Source of the DNA: CAZIKB01 sp964539665
GTDB lineage: Bacteria; Zhuqueibacterota; Zhuqueibacteria; Oceanimicrobiales; Oceanimicrobiaceae
Length of the DNA: 26,900 nucleotides
Direction of reading: 5' to 3'
NCBI GenBank assembly: GCA_964539665.1
Contig: CAZIKB010000091.1
Location: 1 to 26,900 of the forward strand
The notes under the pieces are model-generated. The model saw only the letters and a program-made list of their open reading frames with translations, searched no databases and had not been told where the DNA came from. Shown one piece after another: positions 7,546 to 16,448 of the stretch. Position numbers and translations under genes: made by a program. How positions within the stretch are numbered: position 1 is the stretch's first letter; every line of letters begins with the position of its first letter.

Positions 7546-8925
7546 ATGAAGATTTACAAAAGACATTGTCTGACTATTGGCCTACTTATTTTATTTGTTC
7601 AGACATGCTGGTCGCAGAACTGGACACAGTGGCGCGGTCCAAAACGCGATGCTGTCGTTACTGATTTTAAAACTCCCACACAATGGCCCAGTGATTTGAA
7701 AAAGCAGTGGCGGGTCTCAGCTGGCGCTGGAATCTCCTCTCCGGTCGTAAGTGCGGAAAGGATTTTTCTGTTTACACGCACAGGCGATGATGAAGTTGTT
7801 TCTTGCCTTGATCTTGAAAATGGAGCGGTTCTCTGGCGCCAAAGTTATTCCGCGCCGTTCCATGCAAATCCGCAGGCTAAAAGCCCGCGATTATTTCCAG
7901 CTTCAAAAGGGCAAGGGCCTTTTTCTACACCTGTTCTTTATGAAAACCGACTCTTTACACTTGGGATTAGCAGAATAGTCTCAAGTTTCGAATCAAAGAC
8001 AGGCGCTCTGGTCTGGCAGAAGCAATTCTTCAAACAGGAATTACCTGAGACCGTAACCTATCGATGTGCGCCTTGTGACTGCAGTGAAGACGACAAAACT
8101 TTTGATGCACCTGGAAAATGTCCGGGCTGCAATATGCAATTGGGTCCAATCGGCCTGGAGACTACAGAGGTGACTACTGGCAATTATTATGGTGCGGTTT
8201 CTTCGCCATTAATTGAAGGAAATATGGTAATTTTTCATGTTGGTAATTCAAATAAAAGTTCGTTTATTGCGTTCGACCTCCAAAGCGGTGAAGAAAAGTG
8301 GACATGTAAAGCACAGGGATTGGCTGCATCTTCGCCCATAATGGCAGACCTTCATGGCACTCGCCAATTGATAACTTTAACCAGGTTTAGCGTAGTAGGT
8401 GTCTCAGCTACTCATGGTGAGCTTCTTTGGAGCTTTCCTCTTGAATCTGACGCACAGATTGTAACGCCGGTTGTGTTCGAAGATCTGATAATTTTCGCAA
8501 TCTATCGCGGTCCGTCTATGGCAATCAAGGTTTCGAAGAAAGGAGAAATCTGGTCTGCTGAAGAAGCCTGGAAAAACTCGAAGATGACGGTTTGGACAAG
8601 CTCCTTTGTGCTGGACGGTGGACAGTTGTACGGATTTTTCTACTCAAAAAGAGGGCAATGGGGCAGTCTCGATGCCCGGACAGGCAAAACAATTTGGACG
8701 AGTGAAGGACGGCAGGGTTTGGCGGCTGCCATGCTTGATGCAGGAGACGCTTTGATTGCATTAAAAGACGACGCCACTTTGATAGTACTAATAAAAGGCG
8801 ATGCATTCGCACCGCTGGCTCAATATTCAGTGAGTGAGCACCCGACCTGGGCGTATCCGATTGTTTGGAATAATAATATTCTTATCAAGGATGAGTTTGA
8901 TTTGACTTTATGGCGTGTGGAATAA
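7546..8925 (+). CDS. Secreted PQQ-type (BamB-like) beta-propeller with an inserted metal-binding-like Cys cluster
   Basis: This 459-residue exported protein has a signal peptide (MKIYKRHCLTIGLLILF, ending CWSQ). It then shows PQQ-like propeller blades with the repeated turn pattern Gly-x-x-x-Trp: GAVLWRQ, GALVWQK, GEEKWTC, GELLWSF and GKTIWTS. The beginning NWTQWRGPKRDAV is common in such outer-surface WRGP-type propellers. At residues 172-200 the blade pattern is interrupted by Y-R-C174-A-P-C177-D-C179, then FDAPGKC192-P-G-C195-N-M. This resembles the short heavy-metal-binding domain of CusB-like efflux adaptors, with its PGKCPxCxM signature. The classical quinone cofactor site cannot be confirmed, so it may be a structural or binding propeller rather than a dehydrogenase. 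The start follows AAGGAAGGA. The next gene is an FtsX-type permease 285 bases on. Confidence 0.88.
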   Translation: MKIYKRHCLTIGLLILFVQTCWSQNWTQWRGPKRDAVVTDFKTPTQWPSDLKKQWRVSAGAGISSPVVSAERIFLFTRTGDDEVVSCLDLENGAVLWRQSYSAPFHANPQAKSPRLFPASKGQGPFSTPVLYENRLFTLGISRIVSSFESKTGALVWQKQFFKQELPETVTYRCAPCDCSEDDKTFDAPGKCPGCNMQLGPIGLETTEVTTGNYYGAVSSPLIEGNMVIFHVGNSNKSSFIAFDLQSGEEKWTCKAQGLAASSPIMADLHGTRQLITLTRFSVVGVSATHGELLWSFPLESDAQIVTPVVFEDLIIFAIYRGPSMAIKVSKKGEIWSAEEAWKNSKMTVWTSSFVLDGGQLYGFFYSKRGQWGSLDARTGKTIWTSEGRQGLAAAMLDAGDALIALKDDATLIVLIKGDAFAPLAQYSVSEHPTWAYPIVWNNNILIKDEFDLTLWRVE

Positions 8926-9084
8926 ATGCGTCTGCAAGGCAAGCTTCATAAAAGAAAAGCGACCTTCAGTGTATTTAGAAGCAGAGAGCTTGCGAATTAT
9001 CCTTTGATTTCAGAATGATAGATTAAATAAATCACCCAATAAATTTTTCTATTATGTTGTTATTCATAAGGTAAAAACAAACAT

Positions 9085-9113
9085 TTGACTTTTACTGATT
9101 ATATATTTAGTTT
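9085..9113 (+). promoter_or_regulatory. Possible promoter for the FtsX permease
   Basis: TTGACT at 9085-9090 is followed after 17 bases by TAGTTT at 9108-9113, within an AT-rich stretch 98 bases before ATG 9211. The -35 box is the same as in three better promoters of this window, but the -10 box is poor. The rest of the 285-base gap (8926-9210) shows nothing else apart from the ribosome site AAAAGGAG at 9197-9204. Confidence 0.35.
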
Positions 9114-9210
9114 TTCACCAGATGTAGTTTGCCCCACCGTAGAAATTAATATTTTATAGTTTTGCCCGTTAAAAATTTTATTATAAGATCTCACGTAAAA
9201 GGAGTCTGTT

Positions 9211-11610
9211 ATGAATTTAAAGGATTTGGTCATTGCTTTCAGAATTATCAAAAAACAAAAAGGATATGCGTTTATAAATATTTTGGGACTGGCGCTCGGG
9301 ATGGCCTGTTGCTTCCTGGTACTAAGCTTTATTCTTGCAGAACTCAGCTATGATAAATATCACGAGAAAAGCGACAGAATTTATCGTCTCATCTGTAATC
9401 TGACACTTGGCGAAACACCAAACATGATTGCGACAACCAATGCTCCGCCGGCGCTGGCTATGCGTGATGATTATCCAGAAGTGATAAACGCTGTCAGGAT
9501 GCGGCCAGTGGGCAGAGTGCCTGTAAAATATGAAGATACAAAGTTTTATGAAGATCGTATTTTTTACGCGGAGGCTGCGTTTTTTGACATATTCACGTTC
9601 CCGATGATTAATGGGCAGCCTGAAACAGCGCTGTCCAGGGCGCATTCAATTGTGCTTACAGAAGGTACTGCGTTTAAATATTTTGGCGAACAAGATCCAA
9701 TCGGAAAAGTAATAAGACTAAATAATCAATCTGATTATACGGTTACTGGTGTTGTGAAAAATGTGCCTGAAAATTCCCATTTCGTTTTCGATATGTTGCT
9801 GTCTTTTGAATCACTGCTTGCCAGGAACCGGGCGGCTATTGAATCATGGTCGAGTCCTTTTTATTTTTATTCGTATGTCCTCCTCGCAGAAAATCAAGAT
9901 TACAAAGAGCTTGAAAACAAGCTGCCGGCTTTGGTAGACAAGTATATGGGAGAATCTCTAAAAAGCTTTGGGGCCTCGGTTACTTACTTTCTCCAGCCTT
10001 TAACCAAGATTCATCTTCATTCCAGGCTAAGACATGAAATATCGGTACACGGCGATATCAAGTATGTCTATATTTTTGGAGCGGTTGCTCTGTTTGTGTT
10101 GCTCATTGCCTGTTTTAATTTTACGAATCTGGCAACTGCGCGTTCTGCAACCCGGGCTAATGAAATAGGCATGCGAAAGATTCTCGGTGTTGAGCGCAAA
10201 AAATTAATTGCGAGATTTCTCGGAGAGTCAACGCTTTACAGTTTTCTCTCATTAATTGTCGCGCTGGGACTTGTAAATTTAGCGCTGCCTCTATTCCGGT
10301 CTCTTTCAGAAATCCCGTTGAGTTTAAATTTTCTCGGAACGCCGTGGCTAATTGCCGGGGCAGTTGGATTGGCTCTATTTGTCGGACTGGTCGCTGGAAT
10401 TTACCCGGCCTTTTTCCTTTCATCATTCCAGCCAATCACTGTATTAAAAGGCAACTCTCATACTGGCGGCGGTAGTGCGCTGTTTCGGAAGGCTCTGGTA
10501 GTCATTCAATTTACAATCTCAATTGCACTCATTATCAGTACCAGTGTAGTATTTAACCAGTTACAATTTATGAAGCAAAAAAATCTTGGCTTTGACAAAG
10601 AACAGGTGATTGTCGTGCCAATTATCGATAACAGCATTCGGCAGGCTCTCGAATCCATTAAACACAAATTAAAAGAATATCCCGGTATCCTGAATGTAGC
10701 TGCTTCATCACATGTTCCAGGAATGCGTCAGAGTGGAGGTACTTACCAGCCTGAGGGCTACGATGAGGGTCAGACCGTCATGATGGATGGCATGAGTATT
10801 GACCAGGATTACATTCAAACACTTGGAATGGAAATCGTGGCTGGTCGAAACTTTAGCCAGGAATTTCCATCTGATCCTGAAGAATCGATTCTCATCAATG
10901 AAACAGCCGCCGCGGACATCGGCTGGAAAAATCCGGTCGGAAAGAAAATTGGCAGACCGCGTCAGACAACAAGTAAAACAATCGTGGGAGTAGTGAAGAA
11001 TTTTCATTTTAAATCACCGCACTCGATTATCCGAGCGCTTTACATTAGTAATGATCCAGCGTCTTTTATGCCTTACCGCGCCCTTTTTGTCAAAGTTAGT
11101 CCTGCCAATATCCCGGACACCATAGATTATTTAACCGGTGTGTGGAAAACTTTCGACCCAAATCGAGCCATGGATTTCTATTTTCTGGACGAATCGTATG
11201 ACAAACAGTACCGCGCGGAGGAGAGGTTAAGCCAGATTTTTACTTACTTTACTATGTTCGCAATTTTTATTGCCTGCCTGGGCTTGTTTGGAATGTCTTC
11301 TTTTGCAGCAGCACAACGCACTAAAGAGATAGGAATCCGAAAAGTTCTTGGCGCTTCAGTCGGAAATGTTTTAGTCCTGCTTTCAAAAGAATTTATGTGG
11401 ATGGTGCTCATTTCACTGAGTATTGCAATTCCAGTTGCATATTTTGCCATGAATCGCTGGTTACAGGATTTTGAATTTCGAATTGAGATTGCAACAACCA
11501 CGTTCATTATTGCCGGTGCACTGGCCTTTTTTACTGCTATTATCACCGTGAGTTATCAATCTATTCGTGCGGCTCTGGCCAATCCGGCAGATTCTATTCG
11601 TTATGAATAA
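9211..11610 (+). CDS. ABC transporter permease with two MacB/FtsX modules
   Basis: This inner-membrane protein of 799 residues is built as a tandem repeat. Each half has an N-terminal membrane helix (about residues 20-42 and 425-448), a periplasmic MacB-type core domain, and a C-terminal FtsX domain with three helices. The signature EIGMRKILG (Glu318 onward) in the first half recurs as EIGIRKVLGA (Glu706 onward) in the second, 388 residues later. Such proteins act as mechanotransmission or lipoprotein/peptide-export permeases and need an ATPase partner. No ATPase gene is next to it, so the partner must be encoded elsewhere. The start is supported by AAAAGGAG. It is the last gene of the + strand block. 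The substrate is unknown. Confidence 0.92.
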   Translation: MNLKDLVIAFRIIKKQKGYAFINILGLALGMACCFLVLSFILAELSYDKYHEKSDRIYRLICNLTLGETPNMIATTNAPPALAMRDDYPEVINAVRMRPVGRVPVKYEDTKFYEDRIFYAEAAFFDIFTFPMINGQPETALSRAHSIVLTEGTAFKYFGEQDPIGKVIRLNNQSDYTVTGVVKNVPENSHFVFDMLLSFESLLARNRAAIESWSSPFYFYSYVLLAENQDYKELENKLPALVDKYMGESLKSFGASVTYFLQPLTKIHLHSRLRHEISVHGDIKYVYIFGAVALFVLLIACFNFTNLATARSATRANEIGMRKILGVERKKLIARFLGESTLYSFLSLIVALGLVNLALPLFRSLSEIPLSLNFLGTPWLIAGAVGLALFVGLVAGIYPAFFLSSFQPITVLKGNSHTGGGSALFRKALVVIQFTISIALIISTSVVFNQLQFMKQKNLGFDKEQVIVVPIIDNSIRQALESIKHKLKEYPGILNVAASSHVPGMRQSGGTYQPEGYDEGQTVMMDGMSIDQDYIQTLGMEIVAGRNFSQEFPSDPEESILINETAAADIGWKNPVGKKIGRPRQTTSKTIVGVVKNFHFKSPHSIIRALYISNDPASFMPYRALFVKVSPANIPDTIDYLTGVWKTFDPNRAMDFYFLDESYDKQYRAEERLSQIFTYFTMFAIFIACLGLFGMSSFAAAQRTKEIGIRKVLGASVGNVLVLLSKEFMWMVLISLSIAIPVAYFAMNRWLQDFEFRIEIATTTFIIAGALAFFTAIITVSYQSIRAALANPADSIRYE

Positions 11611-11643
11611 TCAGGTCATTTGTCTACTTCATAAAATTGGCAG

Positions 11644-11690
11644 CCTCGATTCATCGAGGGAAATCCCAAATGAAATTGGGCGTCCTTTTG
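11644..11690 (+). terminator. Hairpin pair after the permease gene
   Basis: CCTCGAT at 11644-11650 and ATCGAGG at 11653-11659 form a perfect stem, and CCCAA at 11665-11669 pairs with TTGGG at 11676-11680, followed by CGTCCTTTTG. It lies 34 bases after the permease stop, at the point where the two gene blocks converge, so a terminator role is likely although the T tract is short. Confidence 0.45.
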
Positions 11691-11693
11691 TTA

Positions 11694-11891
11694 CTATCTC
11701 AATAACAGCATCTGCTTCACTTGCCTGAAATCACCAGCTGGTAATTTGTAAAAATAAGGCCTTGATTTTACCATTTATCCGGCGTTGTTTTTTCCATCCC
11801 ACAAAACAACATGACTATCAGCATTCTGGCGTTCATCGACTAGTATTCTCACTTCATGTCCAAGACCATCATAGAAAATGATTTTAGTCAC
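11694..11891 (-). pseudogene. Relic of a FlgD/T9SS-type C-terminal domain from a secreted protein
   Basis: Reading the - strand from GTG 11891 to TAG 11694 gives about 65 codons in one frame with a single internal TAA. The translation shows KIIFYDGLGHEVRILVDE, then SHVVLWDGKNNAG, the stop codon, then SRPYFYKLPAGDFRQ and KQMLLLR. This is the order seen in FlgD-Ig-like or type IX secretion C-terminal domains: a YDxLGxEVRxLVDE strand, a WDGKNxAG turn, a YFY(K/R)LxAGDF strand and a terminal KMLLLR. A stop lies just upstream in frame (about 11915-11917), so no intact protein remains. It is probably the tail of a former secreted protein. No known gene with this domain is in the window. Confidence 0.75.
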
Positions 11892-11978
11892 ACTAATTAA
11901 AGCATTAATAAACAATCATTTTGACTATAATTGTTTTGGCTGTGTTCTCTCTATGAATTATTCAGGCTAACTTCTATT

Positions 11979-13385
11979 TTACTGCACCGCACCCTTAATC
12001 TCCAATAAATATTCTAACGCCGCATCATGCTCATTCGGGATCTCGCCTTCCAAAATAGCTTCTTCAATCATGGTTTTCAGTTTACCTACTTTTGGGCCTG
12101 GTTTCAGGCCACAGACCTGCATAATTTCCTCTCCCCGTACCGGCGACTGAAAAGCCCGCATGCGATCTTTTTCCTCGACTTCCTGCAGTCTCTTGACCAC
12201 AAAATCAAAATTGGCTAAATGCTTTTGCACGCGTTTCGGATTCTGAGAAGTAATATCGGCGCGGCAAAGGATTAGTAAATCTTCCAGATGTTCGCCGGTT
12301 TGCACTAACAGCCTTCGATACGCGGAGTCGGTGACATCCTCTTCAGTCAAAGCGATGGGGCGTAAATGCAGGCGTGTGAGTTTTTGGGCATATTTTATCA
12401 TGTCGTTGGGAAGCCGTAACCTCTGGCCGATAGCCGGCAGCATGCGTGCGCCGATTTCTTCGTGATTGTGAAACGACCAGCCTTTGTCTGGTATAAACTC
12501 TTTGGTTTTCGGCTTGGCAATATCGTGTACCAGAGCCGTAAAGCGGAGATTGAGATTATTGGAAACTTCTGCCAAATTATCGACTACTTTCAAAGTATGC
12601 CAAAAAACATCTTTATGATGAATCCCAGCGATCTGTTCAACTCCTTTGAGCTGAATTAACTCAGGGAAAATTACTCTAAACACTTGGGCTTCATCCATTA
12701 ATTGCAATCCGATGGAGGGCCTTGCCGCTGCCAGAATTTTCAGAAATTCATCGGTAATACGCTCCTTTGAGATAATAGAGAGCCGTTCTGCCATCTTTTT
12801 CATGGCGGTTTGAGTTTTGCTCTCAATTGTAAAATCCATTTGGGTTGCAAAACGGATGGCGCGCATAATTCGCAACGGATCATCCTGGAAAGTGATCGCG
12901 GATTCTAATGGCGTACGAAGAATTTTATTCGTGAGGTCCTGTTGTCCATCAAATGGATCGATAATCTGGCCAAAGGTTTTTTCATTTAAACTAATTGCCA
13001 GAGCATTGATAGTAAAATCCCTTCGGGCCAAATCAGTTGGCAAATCGGCCGGTGTAACCTCAGGTTTGCGAGAATCGCTTCGGTAGCTTTCTTTCCGAGC
13101 TCCGACAAATTCAAGCTTGTGGTCCTTGTGTTCAACCAGAGCCGTTCCGAATTTTTCGTAAATGGTCACTCTTTTCGAATCCAGTCCATCAGCTACAGCC
13201 CGAGCAAATTCAGGTCCATCTCCCACCACGACAAAGTCGATATCCTTGCTATCTTTACCAAGAAGCTTATCGCGTACGAAACCGCCAACGGCATAGACCT
13301 GTACTGCGCATTTGTCGGCGATCTTACCGATAATTTTGAGAATTGAGTTATTGTGCAATGCTTCCATTTTATGGATAGTGGTCAT
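11979..13385 (-). CDS. cca: CCA-adding tRNA nucleotidyltransferase / poly(A) polymerase family, with HD domain
   Basis: This cytosolic enzyme adds or repairs the 3' CCA end of tRNA. The 468-residue protein has a class II nucleotidyltransferase head: GGFVRD at 34-39, the metal-binding Asp48 and Asp50 in DIDFVV, RRDFTINALA at 121-130, and the RIMRAIRFA neck motif near 181. An HD domain follows, with WHT at 261-263 and HD at 286-287 in LVHDIAKPK. In this family the head can be CCA-adding, A-adding or poly(A) polymerase, and which one cannot be settled here. ATG 13385 is the first start; the nearest ribosome-like site is rather far upstream. It is the last gene of the - strand block, 149 bases after the kinase gene. 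Confidence 0.9.
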   Translation of the reverse strand: MTTIHKMEALHNNSILKIIGKIADKCAVQVYAVGGFVRDKLLGKDSKDIDFVVVGDGPEFARAVADGLDSKRVTIYEKFGTALVEHKDHKLEFVGARKESYRSDSRKPEVTPADLPTDLARRDFTINALAISLNEKTFGQIIDPFDGQQDLTNKILRTPLESAITFQDDPLRIMRAIRFATQMDFTIESKTQTAMKKMAERLSIISKERITDEFLKILAAARPSIGLQLMDEAQVFRVIFPELIQLKGVEQIAGIHHKDVFWHTLKVVDNLAEVSNNLNLRFTALVHDIAKPKTKEFIPDKGWSFHNHEEIGARMLPAIGQRLRLPNDMIKYAQKLTRLHLRPIALTEEDVTDSAYRRLLVQTGEHLEDLLILCRADITSQNPKRVQKHLANFDFVVKRLQEVEEKDRMRAFQSPVRGEEIMQVCGLKPGPKVGKLKTMIEEAILEGEIPNEHDAALEYLLEIKGAVQ

Positions 13386-13534
13386 AGATTTCTCAGTCGC
13401 TCCACTCCTTCAGAATGACATTTTTCGGAGTAAAATGGATAACCGTAAGAGTAATTATCTATTTCAAAAAAAACAACTTAAGTTCTAATATCAAGTTTCA
13501 TACACCCCCCTTACCCTGCCTTTATTTAAACCAC

Positions 13535-15220
13535 TCACAATCTCCCGGACCGCAGGATTGCAATCACCAGCCAGATACCCAGTATCCCCGCAAAGATATA
13601 CCCCAGCATACCAAACAGCGGATACCCGAAAAGCACCGGGCCGGTCTTTAGATTCAGAATTAGTGAGGAGCCCACAATCAGGGAGGCAATAATCAGACTA
13701 AAAGCAATCCGATTGGAAGCACGATCCAGTTCAAGCATGAGATTCTGTAAACCACGATCTTGTAATTCGAAGGCAAATTTCCCGCGCTTAATTTTCTTGA
13801 AGAGTAATTCTAATTCCCTTGGCGCTACTTTTAAAAGGTCAAAGAAGTCACGCAAAGTTTTCATTCCTTCATAAGCTATTTTGTTCAAATTCATGCGCCT
13901 CCACATGAGTTTGCGAACATAAGGTTTCGCGAGAGAAAAAAAGTCAAAATCCGGATCTAGTTTTCGAGCAATGTCTTCATAAGTGCCCAGAGTTTTCATG
14001 AGCAATAGTATATTTGATGGCGTACGAAGTTGGTGTCTGGTGACCAAATCAAAAACATCCGCAATAATAGTTTGCATATTTATTCGTTTAAGTGGAATAC
14101 CGTAATACCGGTCAATAAAATTAGCAATGTCTATTTTTAAAGAGCTGACCACACGTTCTTCATCCAAAGAGCCCAAATTTATAAGCACACGAATTATCAA
14201 ATCAGCATCTTTTTGGATGGTACCGATAAGCAGGTCAGAAAACTGTTCCATTAAAAAATCATCCAGTCGTCCCATCATACCAAAATCTACCGGTACGATG
14301 ACGGTCTGGTCTTGAATAAACAGATTTCCTGGATGCGGATCAGCATGAAAAAATCCATCGTCGAATATCTGTTTTAAAATAAATTTTGCCCCAACTTGCG
14401 AAATGAATTTTAGATCGCAGCCTGCGTTCCGGAGTGTTTCAAACTCAGAAATTTTAATTCCTTTAATATATTCTGTAGTAACTATTTTAGCAGTCGTATA
14501 ATCCCAAAAAACGCCTGGAATATATACATTCTCAAAGTCCTTAAAATTTTTGGCAAAGATTTCAATATTTCGGCCTTCATTAATAAAATCCAATTCTTGC
14601 TTTGTGGTCTGAGAAAGCTCTCTCACCACACCTTTAGGATCAAACTGCCGACTTTCTGGAATATATTTGTCCATTAAGCGAGCCAGGTCAGATAAAATAT
14701 CCAGATCAGTTGCTATGATTCGTGCGACTTCAGGTCGTTGGATTTTCACCACCACGTCTTGCCCGTCGTTAGTAGTCGCCCGATGCACTTGCGCAATTGA
14801 GGCAGAGGCGATGGCCTCTTTTTGAAAATCAGCAAACTTTTCTTCAATAGAAGCCCCCAATTGATTTTCAATGTAATCCTGAATCTTTTCAAATGGCAGA
14901 GGTTTGACATCATCCTGCAGTTTAGTCAGTTCGTTTAAAAACTCGGCTGGAATCAAAAAAGAACGCGTGCTTAGTACCTGTCCGAGTTTGATAAAAGTTG
15001 GTCCTAACTCTTCAAGCACCAGTCGGATTCTCTCCGCGGCAGTTAGCCGTGTTGTAGTAGATACGCCCTTCTTAAAAAACTTTTTACCAATCTGAAGGTA
15101 AGTTTTCAAATTCATACGGTCAACGATTTCAGCGAAGCCGTATTTAATAAGAATCCCTACAATCTGTCGGTAACGTTTTAAATTTCGATATCCTTTGTCT
15201 ATGCGGGGGATACGTACCAT
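13535..15220 (-). CDS. UbiB/AarF (ABC1, ADCK)-family atypical kinase
   Basis: This 561-residue membrane-associated protein-kinase-like protein is needed for quinone (or isoprenoid lipid) biosynthesis in better known relatives. It shows the family signatures KLGQ at 78-81 (the KxGQ motif), the Ala-rich ASASIAQVH at 138-146 in place of the glycine loop, Lys159 in VVVKIQRP, FHADPHPGNL at 291-300 with the catalytic region, and VDFG at 311-314. Two hydrophobic helices end the protein (IAFSLIIASLIVGSSLIL and LFGYPLFGMLGYIFAG), as in membrane-anchored UbiB proteins. No quinone-pathway gene is adjacent, so the target lipid is unknown. Only a poor TTGACC-based promoter is visible in the 189-base gap before it, and no clear ribosome site before ATG 15220. 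Confidence 0.92.
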   Translation of the reverse strand: MVRIPRIDKGYRNLKRYRQIVGILIKYGFAEIVDRMNLKTYLQIGKKFFKKGVSTTTRLTAAERIRLVLEELGPTFIKLGQVLSTRSFLIPAEFLNELTKLQDDVKPLPFEKIQDYIENQLGASIEEKFADFQKEAIASASIAQVHRATTNDGQDVVVKIQRPEVARIIATDLDILSDLARLMDKYIPESRQFDPKGVVRELSQTTKQELDFINEGRNIEIFAKNFKDFENVYIPGVFWDYTTAKIVTTEYIKGIKISEFETLRNAGCDLKFISQVGAKFILKQIFDDGFFHADPHPGNLFIQDQTVIVPVDFGMMGRLDDFLMEQFSDLLIGTIQKDADLIIRVLINLGSLDEERVVSSLKIDIANFIDRYYGIPLKRINMQTIIADVFDLVTRHQLRTPSNILLLMKTLGTYEDIARKLDPDFDFFSLAKPYVRKLMWRRMNLNKIAYEGMKTLRDFFDLLKVAPRELELLFKKIKRGKFAFELQDRGLQNLMLELDRASNRIAFSLIIASLIVGSSLILNLKTGPVLFGYPLFGMLGYIFAGILGIWLVIAILRSGRL

Positions 15221-15348
15221 TGCTATTATTAGATTTTTTTAGAATGGATTACCGAATTGCTATAAAGTTCATTAATTAGATAATTGTCATTAGGTCAATT
15301 TTAAAACGTCATTGGTAGCATTGTTCCGATAAATTTCAAAATGTATCA

Positions 15349-15370
15349 GTCATTTAACTGGCTAAATGAC
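15349..15370 (-). terminator. Hairpin after the HAD phosphatase gene
   Basis: GTCATTTA at 15349-15356 and TAAATGAC at 15363-15370 are perfect inverted copies around a 6-base loop. It lies 40 bases after the phosphatase stop on the - strand. No T run follows, so the terminator role is uncertain. Confidence 0.4.
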
Positions 15371-15409
15371 AACAAAGGCCAGTGACTTTATGTTTTGCTT
15401 TTTCCTATT

Positions 15410-16066
15410 TCATGGTTTTTCTTTTAAGATAGTCCTGATCTTATTTAAAACATCCTGAAAATTTTGAAATTCAAAATGCGAAATTTGGCTTTGCCGGCAA
15501 TAATCCAGCAAATCCCGGCCGGTCTTTGCAAAAACAATGTCTGCTTCATTCGCACCACAGCGATCAGATAAACCATCTCCAACATAGACAATTGGATTGT
15601 GATTTTCCCGAGCCTTTCGAACATGATAGCCTTTACAATTTGCACAGTGACCACAGCCTTGTTCATAATAGGGAAACTCGGGCTTGATTTGATTTTGGTC
15701 TATAAAAATCAAACGATTTGAATGTACCTTTACAATTGAATCAAGTGCATGATTTTTTAGAATCCTTTCTATGTAAAAATCCAGGCCGTCGCTAACGATC
15801 TCAACTTCCAGGTTCTTTGACTGGCTGAATTCTACAAAATTTTTGAAAAAAGGATCAAGTTCTTGAGAATTAACAAAATTTTCCAGCTCAGTTCTGGTAA
15901 CGCGCGCGATGCGGCATTCTTCAATCAGGCACTCTTTTGAAGAAATTTTACCTTCTTTCCATGAATTAACAATATCATAAACCCGGTTATCAGCAAAAGT
16001 ACGGAAAAGCAGATTTCCTACATCGTTGTTAGCGGCAGTCCCATCAAAATCGCAATATATTTTCAT
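15410..16066 (-). CDS. MtnX-like HAD-IB phosphatase
   Basis: This 218-residue cytosolic phosphatase of the haloacid dehalogenase superfamily is closest to MtnX-like enzymes. MtnX dephosphorylates 2-hydroxy-3-keto-5-methylthiopentenyl-1-phosphate in methionine salvage. The nucleophile motif is CDFDGT with Asp6 and Asp8, motif II is Ser92 in VSDG, a Lys sits near HVRKARE, and motif IV is VGDGLSDRC at 162-170. A Cys cluster G-C138-G-H-C141-A-N-C144-K precedes motif IV, as in the cap region of MtnX relatives. No other methionine-salvage gene is next to it, so the true substrate may be a different phosphate. It has its own promoter-like site upstream and a hairpin downstream, so it is probably transcribed with or without the kinase gene behind it. 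Confidence 0.85.
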   Translation of the reverse strand: MKIYCDFDGTAANNDVGNLLFRTFADNRVYDIVNSWKEGKISSKECLIEECRIARVTRTELENFVNSQELDPFFKNFVEFSQSKNLEVEIVSDGLDFYIERILKNHALDSIVKVHSNRLIFIDQNQIKPEFPYYEQGCGHCANCKGYHVRKARENHNPIVYVGDGLSDRCGANEADIVFAKTGRDLLDYCRQSQISHFEFQNFQDVLNKIRTILKEKP

Positions 16067-16199
16067 ACTTATTTACTATAAAAACTTTAATTCAAAACAA
16101 TTAAAAGCAAAATGATTGGTGGCAAAATAATTGATTTTTTAAATATTATCTTAATTACATGACTATTGTAAAAACAGAATATGACAGTTTAATTTGGAA

Positions 16200-16228
16200 T
16201 TCATATTAGTTTTAAGTATGATTGTCAA
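16200..16228 (-). promoter_or_regulatory. Promoter for the MtnX-like phosphatase
   Basis: On the - strand a perfect TTGACA (16228-16223) is followed after 17 bases by TATGAA (16205-16200). The predicted start of transcription lies about 125 bases before ATG 16066. It is the best -35 box in the window. Confidence 0.6.
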
Positions 16229-16448
16229 TCTGGAAGAATCTACTTAATTTAGCGATTAGTTTTTGTCTTTATTTATAGTTGGTAACTTTAACAGGATTCC
16301 TCCTGCTTGCTCCGAGTTATTTTCAGAGAATGACAGATTAAGTATTAATATTAGAAAATCAGCCATTATATACAGATGTTCAAATTTTTACAAGAGTCTA
16401 ATTTTTAATTATTTTGTCCCGAATAATTTGGCCTTTTCAATAATCACG

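Noticed and set aside
13415..13651. 78-codon + strand frame at the end of the UbiB-type kinase gene
   Set aside because: It mostly overlaps the conserved kinase gene on the other strand and is low in complexity.
15270..15298. TTGACC-based promoter before the UbiB-type kinase gene
   Set aside because: The matching -10 position reads TTAATG, too poor to report as a promoter.
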